Assembly (NCBI GenBank): GCA_035079385.1
Contig: JAVHKY010000026.1
Span: forward strand, 4,614,501-4,678,500
Direction of reading: 5' to 3'
Source: Aspidiotus rigidus
Lineage: Eukaryota > Arthropoda > Insecta > Hemiptera > Diaspididae
Length of the DNA stretch: 64,000 bases
In this document: piece by piece, positions 12,830 through 23,897 of the stretch
Layout: the number at the start of each line of letters is the position of its first letter
Numbering within the stretch: position 1 is the stretch's first letter
Made by a program: the position numbers and the translations under genes
The notes under the pieces: model-generated
What the model saw: the letters and a program-made list of their open reading frames with translations, nothing else
What the model was told of the DNA's origin: nothing
Databases searched by the model: none

Positions 12830-13931
12830 CCCTTTTGAAGCACTACGACAACAAACTCTATGAGTAGGGTTCGAGATGAAATTGAAGGCTTTCTCGTTGA
12901 AAGTTTCTTGTTTTCAAACTCACCTCGGATAAACGACTTTTTAATCAATGCATATTAGGTACATCTCTTGTCTCCAACTTTGTCATAAACGTGCTTGTCA
13001 CTGTCTTCCTTGTTTTCCTCAAAGTGCACATCGATACCGTAGGTGTTGAGGTATGCATTTTCATCTTTAATTCAAGGATTACAATCAATACTTGATATCG
13101 AAGGCCAATTATTAATAACTTTTGTAGACTTACGAGCTATCTATATTTTGGACCATTTCTTGGACGTACATGTTTGTGTACCAAAACTAAAACATCAATC
13201 TCGCATAATTTTGTCAACTGTTTTGCATTTCTTGTACGCGTGCACTTAAATGGATTATACATCTGGTGTTCGCTTGATTGGTTGTTAAATCTAAACGACT
13301 GCAGGTATCACGCGAGTTGTTTCCTAAAAGTAATAGTATTGAATGATGAATGTTGATTCTTCGAATCATTAAAATAACTTACTAATTATTACAAGGCGTG
13401 GACGTACATGCATCTATACCAGATGTGATGGGCTGTAGCTAATACGGCATCCGATTTCACATAAATTTATCTAGTAATATGAAAGAACTTGGATACGAAA
13501 TCCAAACGACTGCCGGATATCGGCAGTCGGTATCGAGCTGAAAGAAAATGGCGCCATTGTGAGAATCAACAAGCTAATATTTTAATAATAAACAAAATTA
13601 GGAAGAAAAAGAAATGTTTGCAATGACATCGTGTTTCAAACAATTTCTATTATATTATTTACTTTTTTTTTCTGTTCAATCATACTTGGCATACTGGTAG
13701 ACCTTGCATTAAGTGGCACTTTCAAATTTACAACATTGGTGGCACTGGTACGTTCGTATCAGTAAATCTTATAAAATGTATGACGTCATTGACCCGAAAT
13801 GAACAGCGGATGTATTTATGCGTATCGAACACCGCAGTATTTCATGATTTCAACATTTCATTGTCAAAAGCTTCAAGCCCTTAGCCGATTCAGGCAATGC
13901 GCTTTTTCACGAGTCCTACACTCCTACGACA
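12830..13931. other. No gene recognised (left flank of the BEL insertion)
   Basis: Short open frames with no motif. A small hairpin around ACTGCCGGATATCGGCAGT lies near 13,508. Confidence 0.4.
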
Positions 13932-13936
13932 CTATG
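13932..13936. repeat. 5-bp target-site duplication, left copy (CTATG)
   Basis: CTATG directly precedes the left LTR and also directly follows the right LTR. A 5-bp duplication is usual for BEL/Pao. Confidence 0.9.
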
Positions 13937-14124
13937 TGTCGCCATACAATAAAATGGAAGAATAAAATAAATTGTTTCAGTCGGACTATATTGTTGATCA
14001 AGGCGAATAATAATTAACAATAATTTCTTGTGAAGACGAAAAAGGCGGTTAAAAAGAAAAACATTAAATTTTATCTTCTGCCCTCACGGTCATGCAGCTG
14101 TTGCTGTGTCGTCATGCCGTGACA
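13937..14124 (-). repeat. BEL/Pao 3' LTR (188 bp)
   Basis: A 188-bp direct repeat starting TGTCGCC and ending GTGACA on the plus strand. It is identical base for base to 19,577-19,764. Because the element reads on the minus strand, this is the downstream LTR. Confidence 0.95.
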
Positions 14125-14341
14125 CTCGGGGGCACAAAAATTTTTTTTTTTTTTTTTTTTGTAGCCTAAGCTATGATTATACAATGTAAATGTAAACACA
14201 GCAATGTGCTGGGAATTAGCTCTAGTAAATAAATAATGCAATAATATTATGATAAATGGTAACTAATAACTTACTATGAATAATTATGAAATAGTTATGG
14301 TAGATAACCAGGAGAACTAAATGAGTAAGTATTATGCTTCT

Positions 14342-17300
14342 TCATTGATTGGTTTCTTCATTGTCCAAAATAATAATGTTTTCGATGTCGTCTGGAATGA
14401 TTATGTTTTCGATGCTGTCTGGAGGTGACACCTGAGTCGGACTTGAATTTGTATTTGCTATTTCCATCGGGTAAAGGCTTTCCATCGGACGCTGAAGTAT
14501 TTGATTGTTAGCCGTACGGACGAAAGCCGAACGGAATTGACCATCCTTACTCTCGTATAATTTGACGATTTTCGCCAAGTGCCATTTAGCTCGTGGTTGA
14601 TTTGGTTCTTCCAATAGAACCACATCACCGATTCGAGGAGCGAGGTTCGTTGTTCTTGCCTTGAAGTGTTTTTGATCGTACGTATGGCGTTCTCGTAAAG
14701 TTTGCAGGTACATCGTTGACCATATTTGCCAGTATTCATTAATTATTTCATTTGCTTGTCGGGATAGAGCGGCTATTTCTTTCTGAGACATCGAATCTGG
14801 GTTTGGAAGTGATGGTTCATCAATTGGGACACGATACCTTGAACGCAAGAAATCAGCTGGTGACAAAGGGCGGAAATTGTTATCTTCATCAACGTAAGTA
14901 ATTGGTCTTGAGTTGATTGTTGCTTCTATTTCGAGCAGAATTGTCTGGAAAAGTGTTGATTGCAGTGATCGTCCCTGTAGAGTACGGTAGAGACATTGTT
15001 TAACTGGACTTACCAGGCGTTCATAGACACCTGCTGCCCAGCTTGCACCAGGAGAGATCCGTTCCCAAGTAATTTCATAGACCGTATTCGTTCGTATGAC
15101 TTCCTCGATTAAAATGAACTGTGCAGCATTGTCTGAATAATAAAACGTTGGTGAAGTTTGTCTTGCCCAAAATCGACGTAAGGCGAGGTAGATGTCGCGT
15201 GTTTGTAGAGAATCCAGATATTCCAGTATTATAGCGCGTGTAACAAGACATACTACCAGTAATATCCATTTTTTGTGACCATCCACAAATAAATGACCAA
15301 GTGTATCGATTGCAGCTTTCGCGAAAGGTACTTCGGTTGGTGTAAGACGAACAGGAGGCAGTTCAGAATCTGATTGTTGTTTGTATGGTCGTGCTGTGTG
15401 ACGAGAACATGGAGCGCAACTTTTTAAGGTATTAAATACGGATCGTCGGCCATCTATGATCCAATACATTCGACGGATTGCTGTCAGCGTGTGGTTGGTC
15501 CCAACATGGAAGTTTGCCTCATGATAGTGTAGTATAATTAAACGAACAAAATGACTCTGTGTGGCCTTCGGAAGCAATATAGGTTCCTTTTCGTATTCGG
15601 ACAATGGTGCGTGTTTAAATCTTCCTTTGCAACGTATGATACCGTTTTCATCGATTTTCAAATTCAATTTTCTGACAAGATCATTTGATTTTTCGTTTTG
15701 CAGGTCGTGAAAGATTTCGTGAAAAACCGATTTTTGGACAGTTCGTATCCACCATTGGATTGTTTTTGTTTTTATGTTCTCATTCGTGAGTCCCATTTTT
15801 TGCTTAAACGTTGGCGATTTGAAGCTGATGAAACGAATCAATATTTCCGTAGTGCGAACCAGTTTTGAGAAAGAAGAAAAATCGGTTAGTGTGATATTGA
15901 GTAGAGTTATTGTTGGCTCAGTTTTTATATGGAGAACATCGATGCTTTGTGAGTTTGTTGGTTCCAGGTTGGATTCAAAGGCGTTAATATCGATAGGATT
16001 GAATGGCGGCCACTGATTTGAATGTAACTGAAGAAAATGAGGACCAGTAAACCATGGTGATTGTTTAAGTTCGGCAAGTGTGGAGCCTCTTGATGCTACG
16101 TCCGCAATATTCAATTCTGACGGTACATAACGACAGATGAGGTCAGGAACGGTTCGAATTTCCTGTAGGCGATTTTCTTCAAAATGGGAGAAAATTTTGG
16201 AACTATAGATTCGTGCGAGGGTGCATTTCGAATCACACCAAAGTATTGATTTATTCGGTAATAGTATTCTGAATTCTTTAATGATGAAAGCGATTGCTCG
16301 GGCGGCAAGTGACGCTGCTAGTAATTCTAATTTGGGAATTGTGAGTTTCCGACGAGGCGTGACTCTAGCTTTAGCAAATATGATGTTGATGTAGACTGAA
16401 TCGTCAATCTCAGTTCGTTGATAGATTACAAATCCATAACCTCGAGCCGAAGCATCTGAAAACGCATGCAGAGTAGTGGTATTATTGTTAGGTACATACC
16501 TCTGTATTTTGACTGATGAGAGTCGAGTTAAATCGGACTCTATCTCATTCCATCTTTCCTGATAGTCGTTCGAAAGAGGTGTGTCCCACTGATCTGCGTG
16601 TTTATCAATCGTTTGTAGGAGCATTTTTGCTTGAAGGATAAGTGGTGATACAAGGCCGAGTGGGTCGAATACTTTCGATGTGTTTTTTAGGATTGAACGA
16701 AGAGTAGGAACTCCGGAAACAATTTTTGGCGTAGCAATTGAATATTCGTCATTTTGAGCATCATATTGAAGACCAAGTAACGAAATTACAGACTTTGTTC
16801 CTCTATTTTGTGGTGGGATGGCGTTGACGACTGCTTCTGATGATGACACCCATGAGCGGAGATTCATAGAACACTCTTTGAATGCGTTAATTGTAGTTTG
16901 CGCTAATTGGACAGCTGTTTCGATCGAATCGGCGCCTGTTACAAGATTGTCGCTGTAGAATGATCTCTTAAGTTGAGCAGCAAATTCGTTAAGACTTGTA
17001 TTTTGATTAATATGAAATGCTATTGTTGCAGCTAAAATGAATGCAGAAGCTTTCACTCCGAAGGCAATTCTTGTGAACCGTAAGTGCATTAAATTTTCAA
17101 CATCAGGGGGTTTAGTGTGGTCCTTTAACCATAGGCAACGAACGTAGTTTCGATCTTGTATTCGTAGACCAATTTGGAGATAAGCTTTCTCAAAATCGGC
17201 ATACAGAAATATTAGGTACTGGCGGGAACGGATTACCACACCGACAAGAGCTTCGAGTAGCAGGCAACCCTTATGAACTGCGTCATTGAGCGAATAAGCG

Positions 17301-17476
17301 TTTCTTTTTGTTTTTGCAGTCGCATCGTAGACAATTCGAAGTGGCGTCGATTTTTCGGGTTGAAATACACCTTGATGAGGGATATAATAAACATCGGCAC
17401 GCCTCTGAGGATCCGTCACGTTTTCAAGGATACCTGTAGTAATTTGAGTGCGGATAATTTCATTGTATGCCTTCAT
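14342..17476 (-). CDS. pol: BEL/Pao pol: reverse transcriptase, RNase H, integrase
   Basis: This open frame has 1,044 codons counted from its first Met, which is not necessarily a real start; the same frame is open upstream to the UGA at 17,561. Reverse transcriptase: the LYADFEKAYLQIGL block (Asp at residue 94) and an FYSDN box (174-177) where most elements have YVDD; YxDN is known in parts of the BEL/Pao group. RNase H: HAFSDAS (Asp 341), KLELLA (Glu 384), LWCDSK (Asp 415). Integrase: a zinc-binding HEANFH (652-657) with CAPC (687-690), then the DDE triad at AAID (724), YYSDN (782) and VYER (819). No internal stop or frameshift is seen inside this half. The integrase and RNase H catalytic residues are complete. 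Confidence 0.95.
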   Translation of the reverse strand: MKAYNEIIRTQITTGILENVTDPQRRADVYYIPHQGVFQPEKSTPLRIVYDATAKTKRNAYSLNDAVHKGCLLLEALVGVVIRSRQYLIFLYADFEKAYLQIGLRIQDRNYVRCLWLKDHTKPPDVENLMHLRFTRIAFGVKASAFILAATIAFHINQNTSLNEFAAQLKRSFYSDNLVTGADSIETAVQLAQTTINAFKECSMNLRSWVSSSEAVVNAIPPQNRGTKSVISLLGLQYDAQNDEYSIATPKIVSGVPTLRSILKNTSKVFDPLGLVSPLILQAKMLLQTIDKHADQWDTPLSNDYQERWNEIESDLTRLSSVKIQRYVPNNNTTTLHAFSDASARGYGFVIYQRTEIDDSVYINIIFAKARVTPRRKLTIPKLELLAASLAARAIAFIIKEFRILLPNKSILWCDSKCTLARIYSSKIFSHFEENRLQEIRTVPDLICRYVPSELNIADVASRGSTLAELKQSPWFTGPHFLQLHSNQWPPFNPIDINAFESNLEPTNSQSIDVLHIKTEPTITLLNITLTDFSSFSKLVRTTEILIRFISFKSPTFKQKMGLTNENIKTKTIQWWIRTVQKSVFHEIFHDLQNEKSNDLVRKLNLKIDENGIIRCKGRFKHAPLSEYEKEPILLPKATQSHFVRLIILHYHEANFHVGTNHTLTAIRRMYWIIDGRRSVFNTLKSCAPCSRHTARPYKQQSDSELPPVRLTPTEVPFAKAAIDTLGHLFVDGHKKWILLVVCLVTRAIILEYLDSLQTRDIYLALRRFWARQTSPTFYYSDNAAQFILIEEVIRTNTVYEITWERISPGASWAAGVYERLVSPVKQCLYRTLQGRSLQSTLFQTILLEIEATINSRPITYVDEDNNFRPLSPADFLRSRYRVPIDEPSLPNPDSMSQKEIAALSRQANEIINEYWQIWSTMYLQTLRERHTYDQKHFKARTTNLAPRIGDVVLLEEPNQPRAKWHLAKIVKLYESKDGQFRSAFVRTANNQILQRPMESLYPMEIANTNSSPTQVSPPDSIENIIIPDDIENIIILDNEETNQ

Positions 17477-17560
17477 GAATTTACCAGTTAAACTTTTGCA
17501 TAAAGTTCGGAGACGGCCTAGAGAGAGTCCGAAATTGTTTGGTAGACTGGACGGGTTAAT

Positions 17561-19528
17561 TCACCACGGCCATCCTACTTCGTAACGATTATTTTCCAAT
17601 TTTATAGTTTGATAAAATTGTTGTAAGGCTCGTTCCTGTTCCTCAATATCTGTTGAGTAAGCATCTCTGATACCAACTACGTCGAGAGCGGAAAGTCTCT
17701 CTATTGAGCTTGATGTGACGAGAAGACGCGGTCCGTTAAGTTTTTCTGTGATGCCAGTGATCATCCATCCAAATATAGAGGAAACGAGGTGAAGATCTTC
17801 TTCGATGGTAATTTTGAAATCATTGGCTAAGAAAGAGAAGAAAAAATCTCCTCCTATGAGAATTTGAGGCTTTTTCCCGTTGCCTTCATCGGCAAAATTG
17901 TACTTGGCATATTGTGGATAATGCTTCAAAAATTCGTTATGGTCAGCACTCTGTATATTATCAGCTATTTCTGGGGTAGTTTGGAGCCTAATTGTCCGGT
18001 TTGCTGCAGGAAAATTCATGAAGACTGTCGTTGTTTCGATCCATTTTGGTTGCTTGTCAAGAAAACCTTTGACGGGTATTTTTTGCTTTGCGGAACGTTC
18101 GAGTTGTAGAAAATCAGCGGATTCATCTAAAATGAGTGATTCTGGACAAGCGCAGTCAAATATAATACGAACGTAATCTGAAAACCCAGTTTTTTCATTG
18201 CGTATCTGCGTACAAGCTGTTAGGTACGTGCTCAAGTATCTGATAAACATCCTAGCGGTGGCGGTTTGCTGATCTTTTGGTAAGGTAGCGGATGTAGATG
18301 GTAAATCTAAATTTTTTTCTTCACTGTTTTCGTACTTTTTTGCAGTATCTTTAGATGGAAATTTGGTTGAGCAAAGGCTGGAATGATGTTTTCCTCGGCA
18401 ATGATAACATAATTTTTTACTTCTACATTTATTCATCATATGATCGGTACCTAAACAGTTGTAACAAGAACCTTTTATTCGTTCTTTACGTTCTTCAGCT
18501 GTTGAATACTTGAGGCAATCACTTGAATAATGACTATTTGAACGATAACAGAAAGCACACCTCATTTGCGATTTCTTTGTATTCTTTTTGTTTGGATCTG
18601 AAGCTGTGAATAGAGCTGATACGGCGGCTTTGTTGGTGGGAAGAGAATTTGAAGTTATTTGTGAACTTGGCGTATTGCTCTGAATAATTGTAGAAGAAAT
18701 AATCGCTTCTCTCAATGAGAGAAGTTTGTCTAAACGTTTACGGAAATTTATCAAGTTCAGTTCACCTTCAAGTGTTAGCTGAAACAGTATATTCTGGGGA
18801 ATTTTACTAAAGACGATGTCTTGCAGGTGAACATTGTTTTCAAATTTCTCACCTTGAACTTCAAGAGCAGATAATACATTATCAATATTATTATATGTTG
18901 TTCTGAGAGATTTTGCTTTGTCGACTGCCGGTGATAAATTGACAATTTTCTGGTAGAGTGCTCGGATCACATTTCCCGTTTGATTGTATTTTTTTTCCAA
19001 TATTTCTTTTGCCTTGGTGTAGCCTTCAGCTGTTGGTGGAAGGTTTTCTATGGCAGCTAAAGCTTCACCGGTAGTATATGATTGTAAATATATCAATTTG
19101 TCTTCCTCTGAGAGCGGACGAGAATCAAAAACTGACGAAAAGGCTTGGATAAATGAAGGGTATTTAGTAATGCTTCCATCAAAAGGCGTCAAGCGTAGTT
19201 TAGGTAAAGCTGCTAGGCTTTGAATTGGTTGCTGCTCTTCAGGCGGGCTATTTTCATCAATCTCATCTCTGAGGTCGATAATTCTCATACGAGCTTGATT
19301 TAGAGGTTCGATTGCATTCGAGAAACTGACTGTATCTTTCTGGTTTCCAGTGGGTTTGAATTTCTCAATCAAAGAAGAAAATTCTACAAGTCGGGCATAA
19401 GTTCGTCGGATGGCTTTTAGGTTGGGTTGTTCATCTGACAAGAGCTTATCGGCTTTCGTGATGGTTTGGTTCAACATTTCCAGGCGGCTTTCAAATTCCT
19501 TCAAACGAATAACATTGGCATCAGCCAT
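17561..19528 (-). CDS. gag: BEL/Pao gag with zinc knuckles and protease region
   Basis: A 655-codon frame starting MADANVIRLK, the first Met after the 5' LTR and leader. The N-terminal 60 residues are helical and coiled-coil-like. The core around FDGSITKYPSFIQAF (116-130) is the gag signature seen in BEL elements. Three cysteine-rich knuckles lie at about 324-386 (CAFC, CYNC, CYHC types). An aspartic-protease-like segment follows near 455-470; the catalytic triplet position reads DCA instead of the usual D-S/T-G. The frame ends at GWPW with UGA. The GWPW segment is normally internal to BEL polyproteins, and pol continues in the same frame after the stop. Confidence 0.93.
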   Translation of the reverse strand: MADANVIRLKEFESRLEMLNQTITKADKLLSDEQPNLKAIRRTYARLVEFSSLIEKFKPTGNQKDTVSFSNAIEPLNQARMRIIDLRDEIDENSPPEEQQPIQSLAALPKLRLTPFDGSITKYPSFIQAFSSVFDSRPLSEEDKLIYLQSYTTGEALAAIENLPPTAEGYTKAKEILEKKYNQTGNVIRALYQKIVNLSPAVDKAKSLRTTYNNIDNVLSALEVQGEKFENNVHLQDIVFSKIPQNILFQLTLEGELNLINFRKRLDKLLSLREAIISSTIIQSNTPSSQITSNSLPTNKAAVSALFTASDPNKKNTKKSQMRCAFCYRSNSHYSSDCLKYSTAEERKERIKGSCYNCLGTDHMMNKCRSKKLCYHCRGKHHSSLCSTKFPSKDTAKKYENSEEKNLDLPSTSATLPKDQQTATARMFIRYLSTYLTACTQIRNEKTGFSDYVRIIFDCACPESLILDESADFLQLERSAKQKIPVKGFLDKQPKWIETTTVFMNFPAANRTIRLQTTPEIADNIQSADHNEFLKHYPQYAKYNFADEGNGKKPQILIGGDFFFSFLANDFKITIEEDLHLVSSIFGWMITGITEKLNGPRLLVTSSSIERLSALDVVGIRDAYSTDIEEQERALQQFYQTIKLENNRYEVGWPW

Positions 19529-19576
19529 GGTCAGTAACTAAGATACTATTGGATTACGTAGAACGCTCGGCTACCA

Positions 19577-19764
19577 TGTCGCCATACAATAAAATGGAAG
19601 AATAAAATAAATTGTTTCAGTCGGACTATATTGTTGATCAAGGCGAATAATAATTAACAATAATTTCTTGTGAAGACGAAAAAGGCGGTTAAAAAGAAAA
19701 ACATTAAATTTTATCTTCTGCCCTCACGGTCATGCAGCTGTTGCTGTGTCGTCATGCCGTGACA
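19577..19764 (-). repeat. BEL/Pao 5' LTR (188 bp)
   Basis: Identical to 13,937-14,124. It is the upstream LTR of the minus-strand element and is expected to hold its promoter. The target duplication CTATG follows at 19,765-19,769. Confidence 0.95.
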
Positions 19765-19769
19765 CTATG

Positions 19770-21743
19770 AGCCTATGAACGTCATTTTCCCCAACTATTA
19801 ATCCACTCTCTTGGCATGCTCGCTTATCTGCTTTACAGCTGATTTCATTTTCAAACCAAAAAAAGGTAACCTATTCTTAATTTCGCGTTGTTGTGATATT
19901 ATCATCGAAGCGTACAACATAATACATGGAAGATAGCGATTTGGTGAAATTCGTGAAAAGGATGCGAACGAAATAAGGTGTGCATCGTGATTAATCTACA
20001 ACCTTGGGCCAAGACCGTCGAAATTTTGTCGGAGGCAGCGTGGAACCAAGTTCAAGACGGACGTCTGCATGTTCTCTTTCTTGATAAGAAATCAGGAAGA
20101 GTAAGGCACTAGAAGGAAGTGTTCGTCACAATCGTCTTTCATTGAATCAATTCTATAAGTTGTCGAGATAATAGAAGTGATTTCGTTCATCTTAATTTTT
20201 GCTCTTCAAAATAATGTCCGTACGTTTCAAATATGAGCTGTGATCCCGAAATTTGGACTATCGTCTTCCTATCTCTTCGCTTTCTGCGGTGTTATTTATC
20301 TGCGGGGGAGTACAAATTATCTCGTTTCATGTGAGTATCAACTTCGTTTTCTTGAATGGGTATGATTTCCACGAATGATGGATGGCATCTCTTCACTCTC
20401 ATTTCGGATCACATTTGGAATCGTGTTAAACTGGGAAATACTGTATGTCTTATAAGTGAAATCCATCTTAATTGAAGAGCACCAAATAACGAAAGTAACG
20501 ATCTATCCAAAGAACCAGTATTTTTCATTATTTTCAAGAGAATCTGTTTCTATGGTCGTCACCGTATAGTTTGATGCTTCTTTTCTTGAAAATTTTAGTT
20601 TTTTATTTGAACTGATTTGGACCTAAAGGCCATCGTGTTCAAATGACTTCCCCATTTCGATAAAAACGAATTTAAGGTACATTTGATAACAATATAGACG
20701 TCGTTTGAGTATTATTATCAATCCTATAACCCATTGAAATGAATCACTTTCATCAACTTACCTATCCGGTAACTTCGGCTCTAATCGATTAGATCAACTT
20801 ATCTTCAAGTTGTTTTCATCATATTCGAGTGATGTATTACTTTTACTGTTTGTAGAGTATTTCGGTTATTTGTACGATAATATTCTTGTTTCACCCCCAT
20901 ACGCTTTCCGCCATTTGCTTCGATCGCTAGAAATAATAAGCGAAAGGAAACAAAAAATTGAAAGTATAGGAACGATTTTAATTTTTAAGAGACATTGAAA
21001 TTCGAGAATTGGAAAGATAATCTATTCCCGTGAGTACAGAGTTTTTTGAGACGAATACGTGGCGTATGTTGAAACAACAGTATTCAATTTGTCACAATTC
21101 TTAGAATCTTTCTTTTCGTTAATTAAATCCAGAAATAGTTGCTTAACCCCGTTCGTTCCTTCGCTGAATATTACAAGTACAATGGAATTCGAAAAACATT
21201 TCAAATGTTCTAAAATTGATAATTGGAGTTTATTGTCTCTGAAAAGACTGTTTTCTATTTTCATTTTGCACCTCTTTCTCCAATCTCCATCGCGTCAATT
21301 GTTGAGTACCTAATGTAAATAACACCTGATTTTATCGTTTTCTTGTCCTAAATTTGAAATTACTGTCGATTTGGCGCTCCTGGCAACATTGCGCGCGCCG
21401 CTTCGTTCAGGTTGTGCACAACTTACCAGCTAAAAATAAACAAAATTATCATCTGTCTGATGAATGAAAATAAATAATATTGTCCAGTGACCACTGAAAG
21501 TTTGTGTACGTAAAAATTCACCCAATGAGAAATTATCTCGGCTTTTTAGTATTCTTCTTCTTTTATTTTATTCTGCTCTCGAATGAATTTAAAGTTGTAG
21601 AATTTTCATATAGCCTAATGTGAACATTCTAAATTTAATCGAAAGTGCAGTTTTAGTGAATACAGATGTATGTGTTTTACAGATTAAGTTGATATTCGAT
21701 ATCGTATTCTTCTCCATTCGTTCGTTCAATAATTCTATCGATA
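19770..21743 (+). other. Upstream region of the PABIR gene; possible non-coding first exon
   Basis: No coding exon is supported. A candidate 5' UTR intron exists: a donor in TTTCATGTGAGTATC near 20,331 and an acceptor in TGTTTTACAG ending at 21,682, which would place a short leader exon before the start codon at 21,744. No core promoter can be pinned down. Confidence 0.35.
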
Positions 21744-21880
21744 ATGGGTGATCCAGTAGAAGCAATCCTATCTACCATGGACGTGGATAATCCGGGTCTC
21801 TTAAAACGTTCTAACAGTGCTCCGATGATTCCACAACTCAATAGTGCAATTCCATCGAATGTAGTACAATTTTCTGCCAG
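21744..21880 (+). CDS. PABIR exon 1 (start codon)
   Basis: Starts ATGGGTGATCCAG and carries RSNSAP. The donor GTTTGT follows at 21,881. It ends in phase 2. Confidence 0.9.
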
Positions 21881-23897
21881 GTTTGTGAACAAGAAATCCA
21901 ACAATAGAAAGTATACTTTAGTATTTCCAATCGTATATGGTAATCAATAATTTCTACAGATCGGTATCCTCAAACAATAATAATTCTTTTTCTTCCACGG
22001 ATTCTCGAACACGAAGGTTCAGTGCAAGTTTTAGTCCGCGTGCCCATACTGTGAGTAGCACCGTACTGATATCCGTCGTTCAAAATACGTCCTCTAAAAG
22101 ATAATTGTATAAATTTTTACAGAGTTCTCCGAAAACTTTGGCACGAATCGAACAAATACGTCTGGAAGAATGCACTGATGCCTCTGACAGGGAAGTAGCT
22201 CACGAAAATAAGTTACATTCCGCTATGCGGATATCTCAGTCTTGGGAAGACTTGACTATAATGGTTGATTCACCAAATAAAGTAAAGCTTCATATTGGTT
22301 TATTTTTTCCAGTAGTCCTCTTCTAGCTCTTTCATATATGTTTTTTTCTTATTATTTTGCAGTCCGAAGAAGAACGCAAAAGAAACAATAAAAATAAAGA
22401 TTGGGATCCTTTGAATCTTCATTTATCGAATTTTACCTTGACGTCGTGTTCACCTTCTCCTACGAGGTGTAATAGTTTTTCGAGGCAATGTTATTCACCT
22501 AGTTTATTCAAAGTCAACTTATCACCTAGTCCCACACGGAAAACTTTTGCCACTCGGTAAGGAAATCGATGAAACGAAGTACAAGACAGTTCTCAGCATG
22601 ATACTAAAGTAATCATTTTTTTAAATTTCAGTCGCAGTTTAAGCCCCATAGCTATTCGACCGAGTCCTTTAGGTTCCATTAAACGAAAATTCGATCTTAC
22701 CGATAATGAGCCTCCAGCTAAACGAACCGGTGGCCTACTGTTGGTACAATCCAGGTAATAAGTACATTTTGACGTAAAGAAGATCATGGAGCACGAAAAA
22801 AACTGATTACTACGAGTATTTCATACCATGATTATCAGGCCCTCGGCTTGAATTTTTTTTTGTCTTCAAAAACCATTGCTTTACGCTGTAAAACAATGAA
22901 AATTTACATGGATTTTGGAAATTAACGAGTATCAATATTTCTAAATTGAAAATGAGCCTGGCTGGTGTCGGTCATGTGTTGAGAAATGTATCTCTGGTTG
23001 TGATGGTATTCGAATACTTCATAAACATGAACAAAACAGGAAATTTTTGGCAATATTGATACTGTTTTAGAGAAAATCTGTTCAGAAATGAAATTGGGTA
23101 CCGTCATGAATTTTAGCTAGTGGTCAGGAAAAAGTCATGAATTTGGCAAATTGGGATTCGGTAGACACCTTGTAGTATTTGAAACTCATAGAACGAACTT
23201 CTCCCTTAGAGACGTATTGAAGTAACATTTCACTTGAAGATTAATACATAATTGATTATGTGATCGAAATTAATGAGGGCTGATAATCAATGTCGCGTGA
23301 ATAATTTTTCCAAATCATCAGTATTGTTGTAACGCGTGATTTGGTTGAGCTTGTCCTTCAAATTCGACTTGAAGGTTAAGAGTTAGTCGGAAAAGTCAAG
23401 GGAACAGTGTGATACAAATGTTGAAACAACGATTTTATAATTTTTCATTTCAAAGGTTGACTTGTCAAGTCACCCGTTTTACTGAAACGATGGTTCAAGA
23501 TTTGATTGGGAAACTAGTGATTCAGAGTGGTCAATTCAAAGCATATTTTGTACCCTAGCATTACGGATTAAATTTGAGAATTACGATCAAAAATATTTTG
23601 ATTCGTGATCCAAGTTTGTGTTGAAAAGTGTCCTAATCCGAACATTCCTAGAAGCAGTCGTGATCTCAATTTTGATCCATTATTATGAAGGCATACTAAT
23701 GCAAATATTATGTTTGTTATTACAGACTGGAGTCAAGTGCTAGTCCAATACCTAGTTCTTCTGTTAGTTCCGTTGGTACGCCGGAATCCATTTCCAGCCT
23801 CGACTCTCCCAGCAGTTTTTCATTCATATCTCCGGATAGTCCATCTTGTGATCACCCTATGCGTGATGTTTCTAAAATAGATCAGAAAATTGCCTAA
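21744..23897 (+). CDS. PABIR/FAM122-family protein (PP2A-B55 inhibitor), six exons
   Basis: Coding exons 21744-21880, 21960-22050, 22123-22281, 22363-22556, 22632-22754 and 23726-23897 join in frame to 291 residues, all with GT-AG introns. Landmarks shared with vertebrate FAM122A/PABIR1: LLKRSNSAP near the N-terminus (residues 19-27), HSAMRISQSWEDL (108-120), SPSPTR and CYSPSL in the middle, RSLSPIAIRPSPLGSIKRKFD with a basic cluster, and a Ser-rich tail. FAM122A/PABIR1 inhibits PP2A-B55 and takes part in mitotic and checkpoint control; RSNSAP fits an RSxS phosphorylation and 14-3-3 type site. The protein is about the usual family length. The last intron is about 1 kb and the others are 72-81 bp. 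The functional assignment rests on family homology. Confidence 0.93.
21960..22050 (+). CDS. PABIR exon 2
   Basis: The acceptor TTTCTACAG ends at 21,959 and the donor GTGAGT starts at 22,051. Encodes a Ser/Asn-rich stretch ending RRFSASFSPRAHT. Confidence 0.9.
22123..22281 (+). CDS. PABIR exon 3
   Basis: The acceptor TTTTTACAG ends at 22,122 and the donor GTAAAG starts at 22,282. Encodes the conserved helical block with HSAMRISQSWEDL. Phase 0 at both ends. Confidence 0.92.
22363..22556 (+). CDS. PABIR exon 4
   Basis: The acceptor ATTTTGCAG ends at 22,362 and the donor GTAAGG starts at 22,557. Encodes the paired SPSPTR motifs and CYSPSL. Confidence 0.92.
22632..22754 (+). CDS. PABIR exon 5
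   Basis: The acceptor AAATTTCAG ends at 22,631 and the donor GTAATA starts at 22,755. Encodes RPSPLGSIKRKFD and PPAKR, a likely nuclear-localisation region. Confidence 0.92.
23726..23897 (+). CDS. PABIR exon 6 (stop codon)
   Basis: The acceptor GTTATTACAG ends at 23,725. A Ser/Pro-rich tail ends DQKIA and TAA at 23,895-23,897. Confidence 0.9.

Larger units (their letters stand above)
13932..19769 (-). mobile_element. Full-length BEL/Pao LTR retrotransposon
   Basis: The element is 5,828 bp from LTR to LTR, flanked by CTATG duplications. Minus-strand order is LTR, a primer-binding-type start (TGGTAGCCGAGCG at 19,564-19,576), gag with zinc knuckles and protease, reverse transcriptase, RNase H, integrase, LTR. 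Gag and pol share one frame, broken by a single UGA at 17,561-17,563. The identical LTRs indicate a recent insertion. A 22-base T run (about 14,139-14,160) lies just inside the 3' LTR. Confidence 0.95.
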
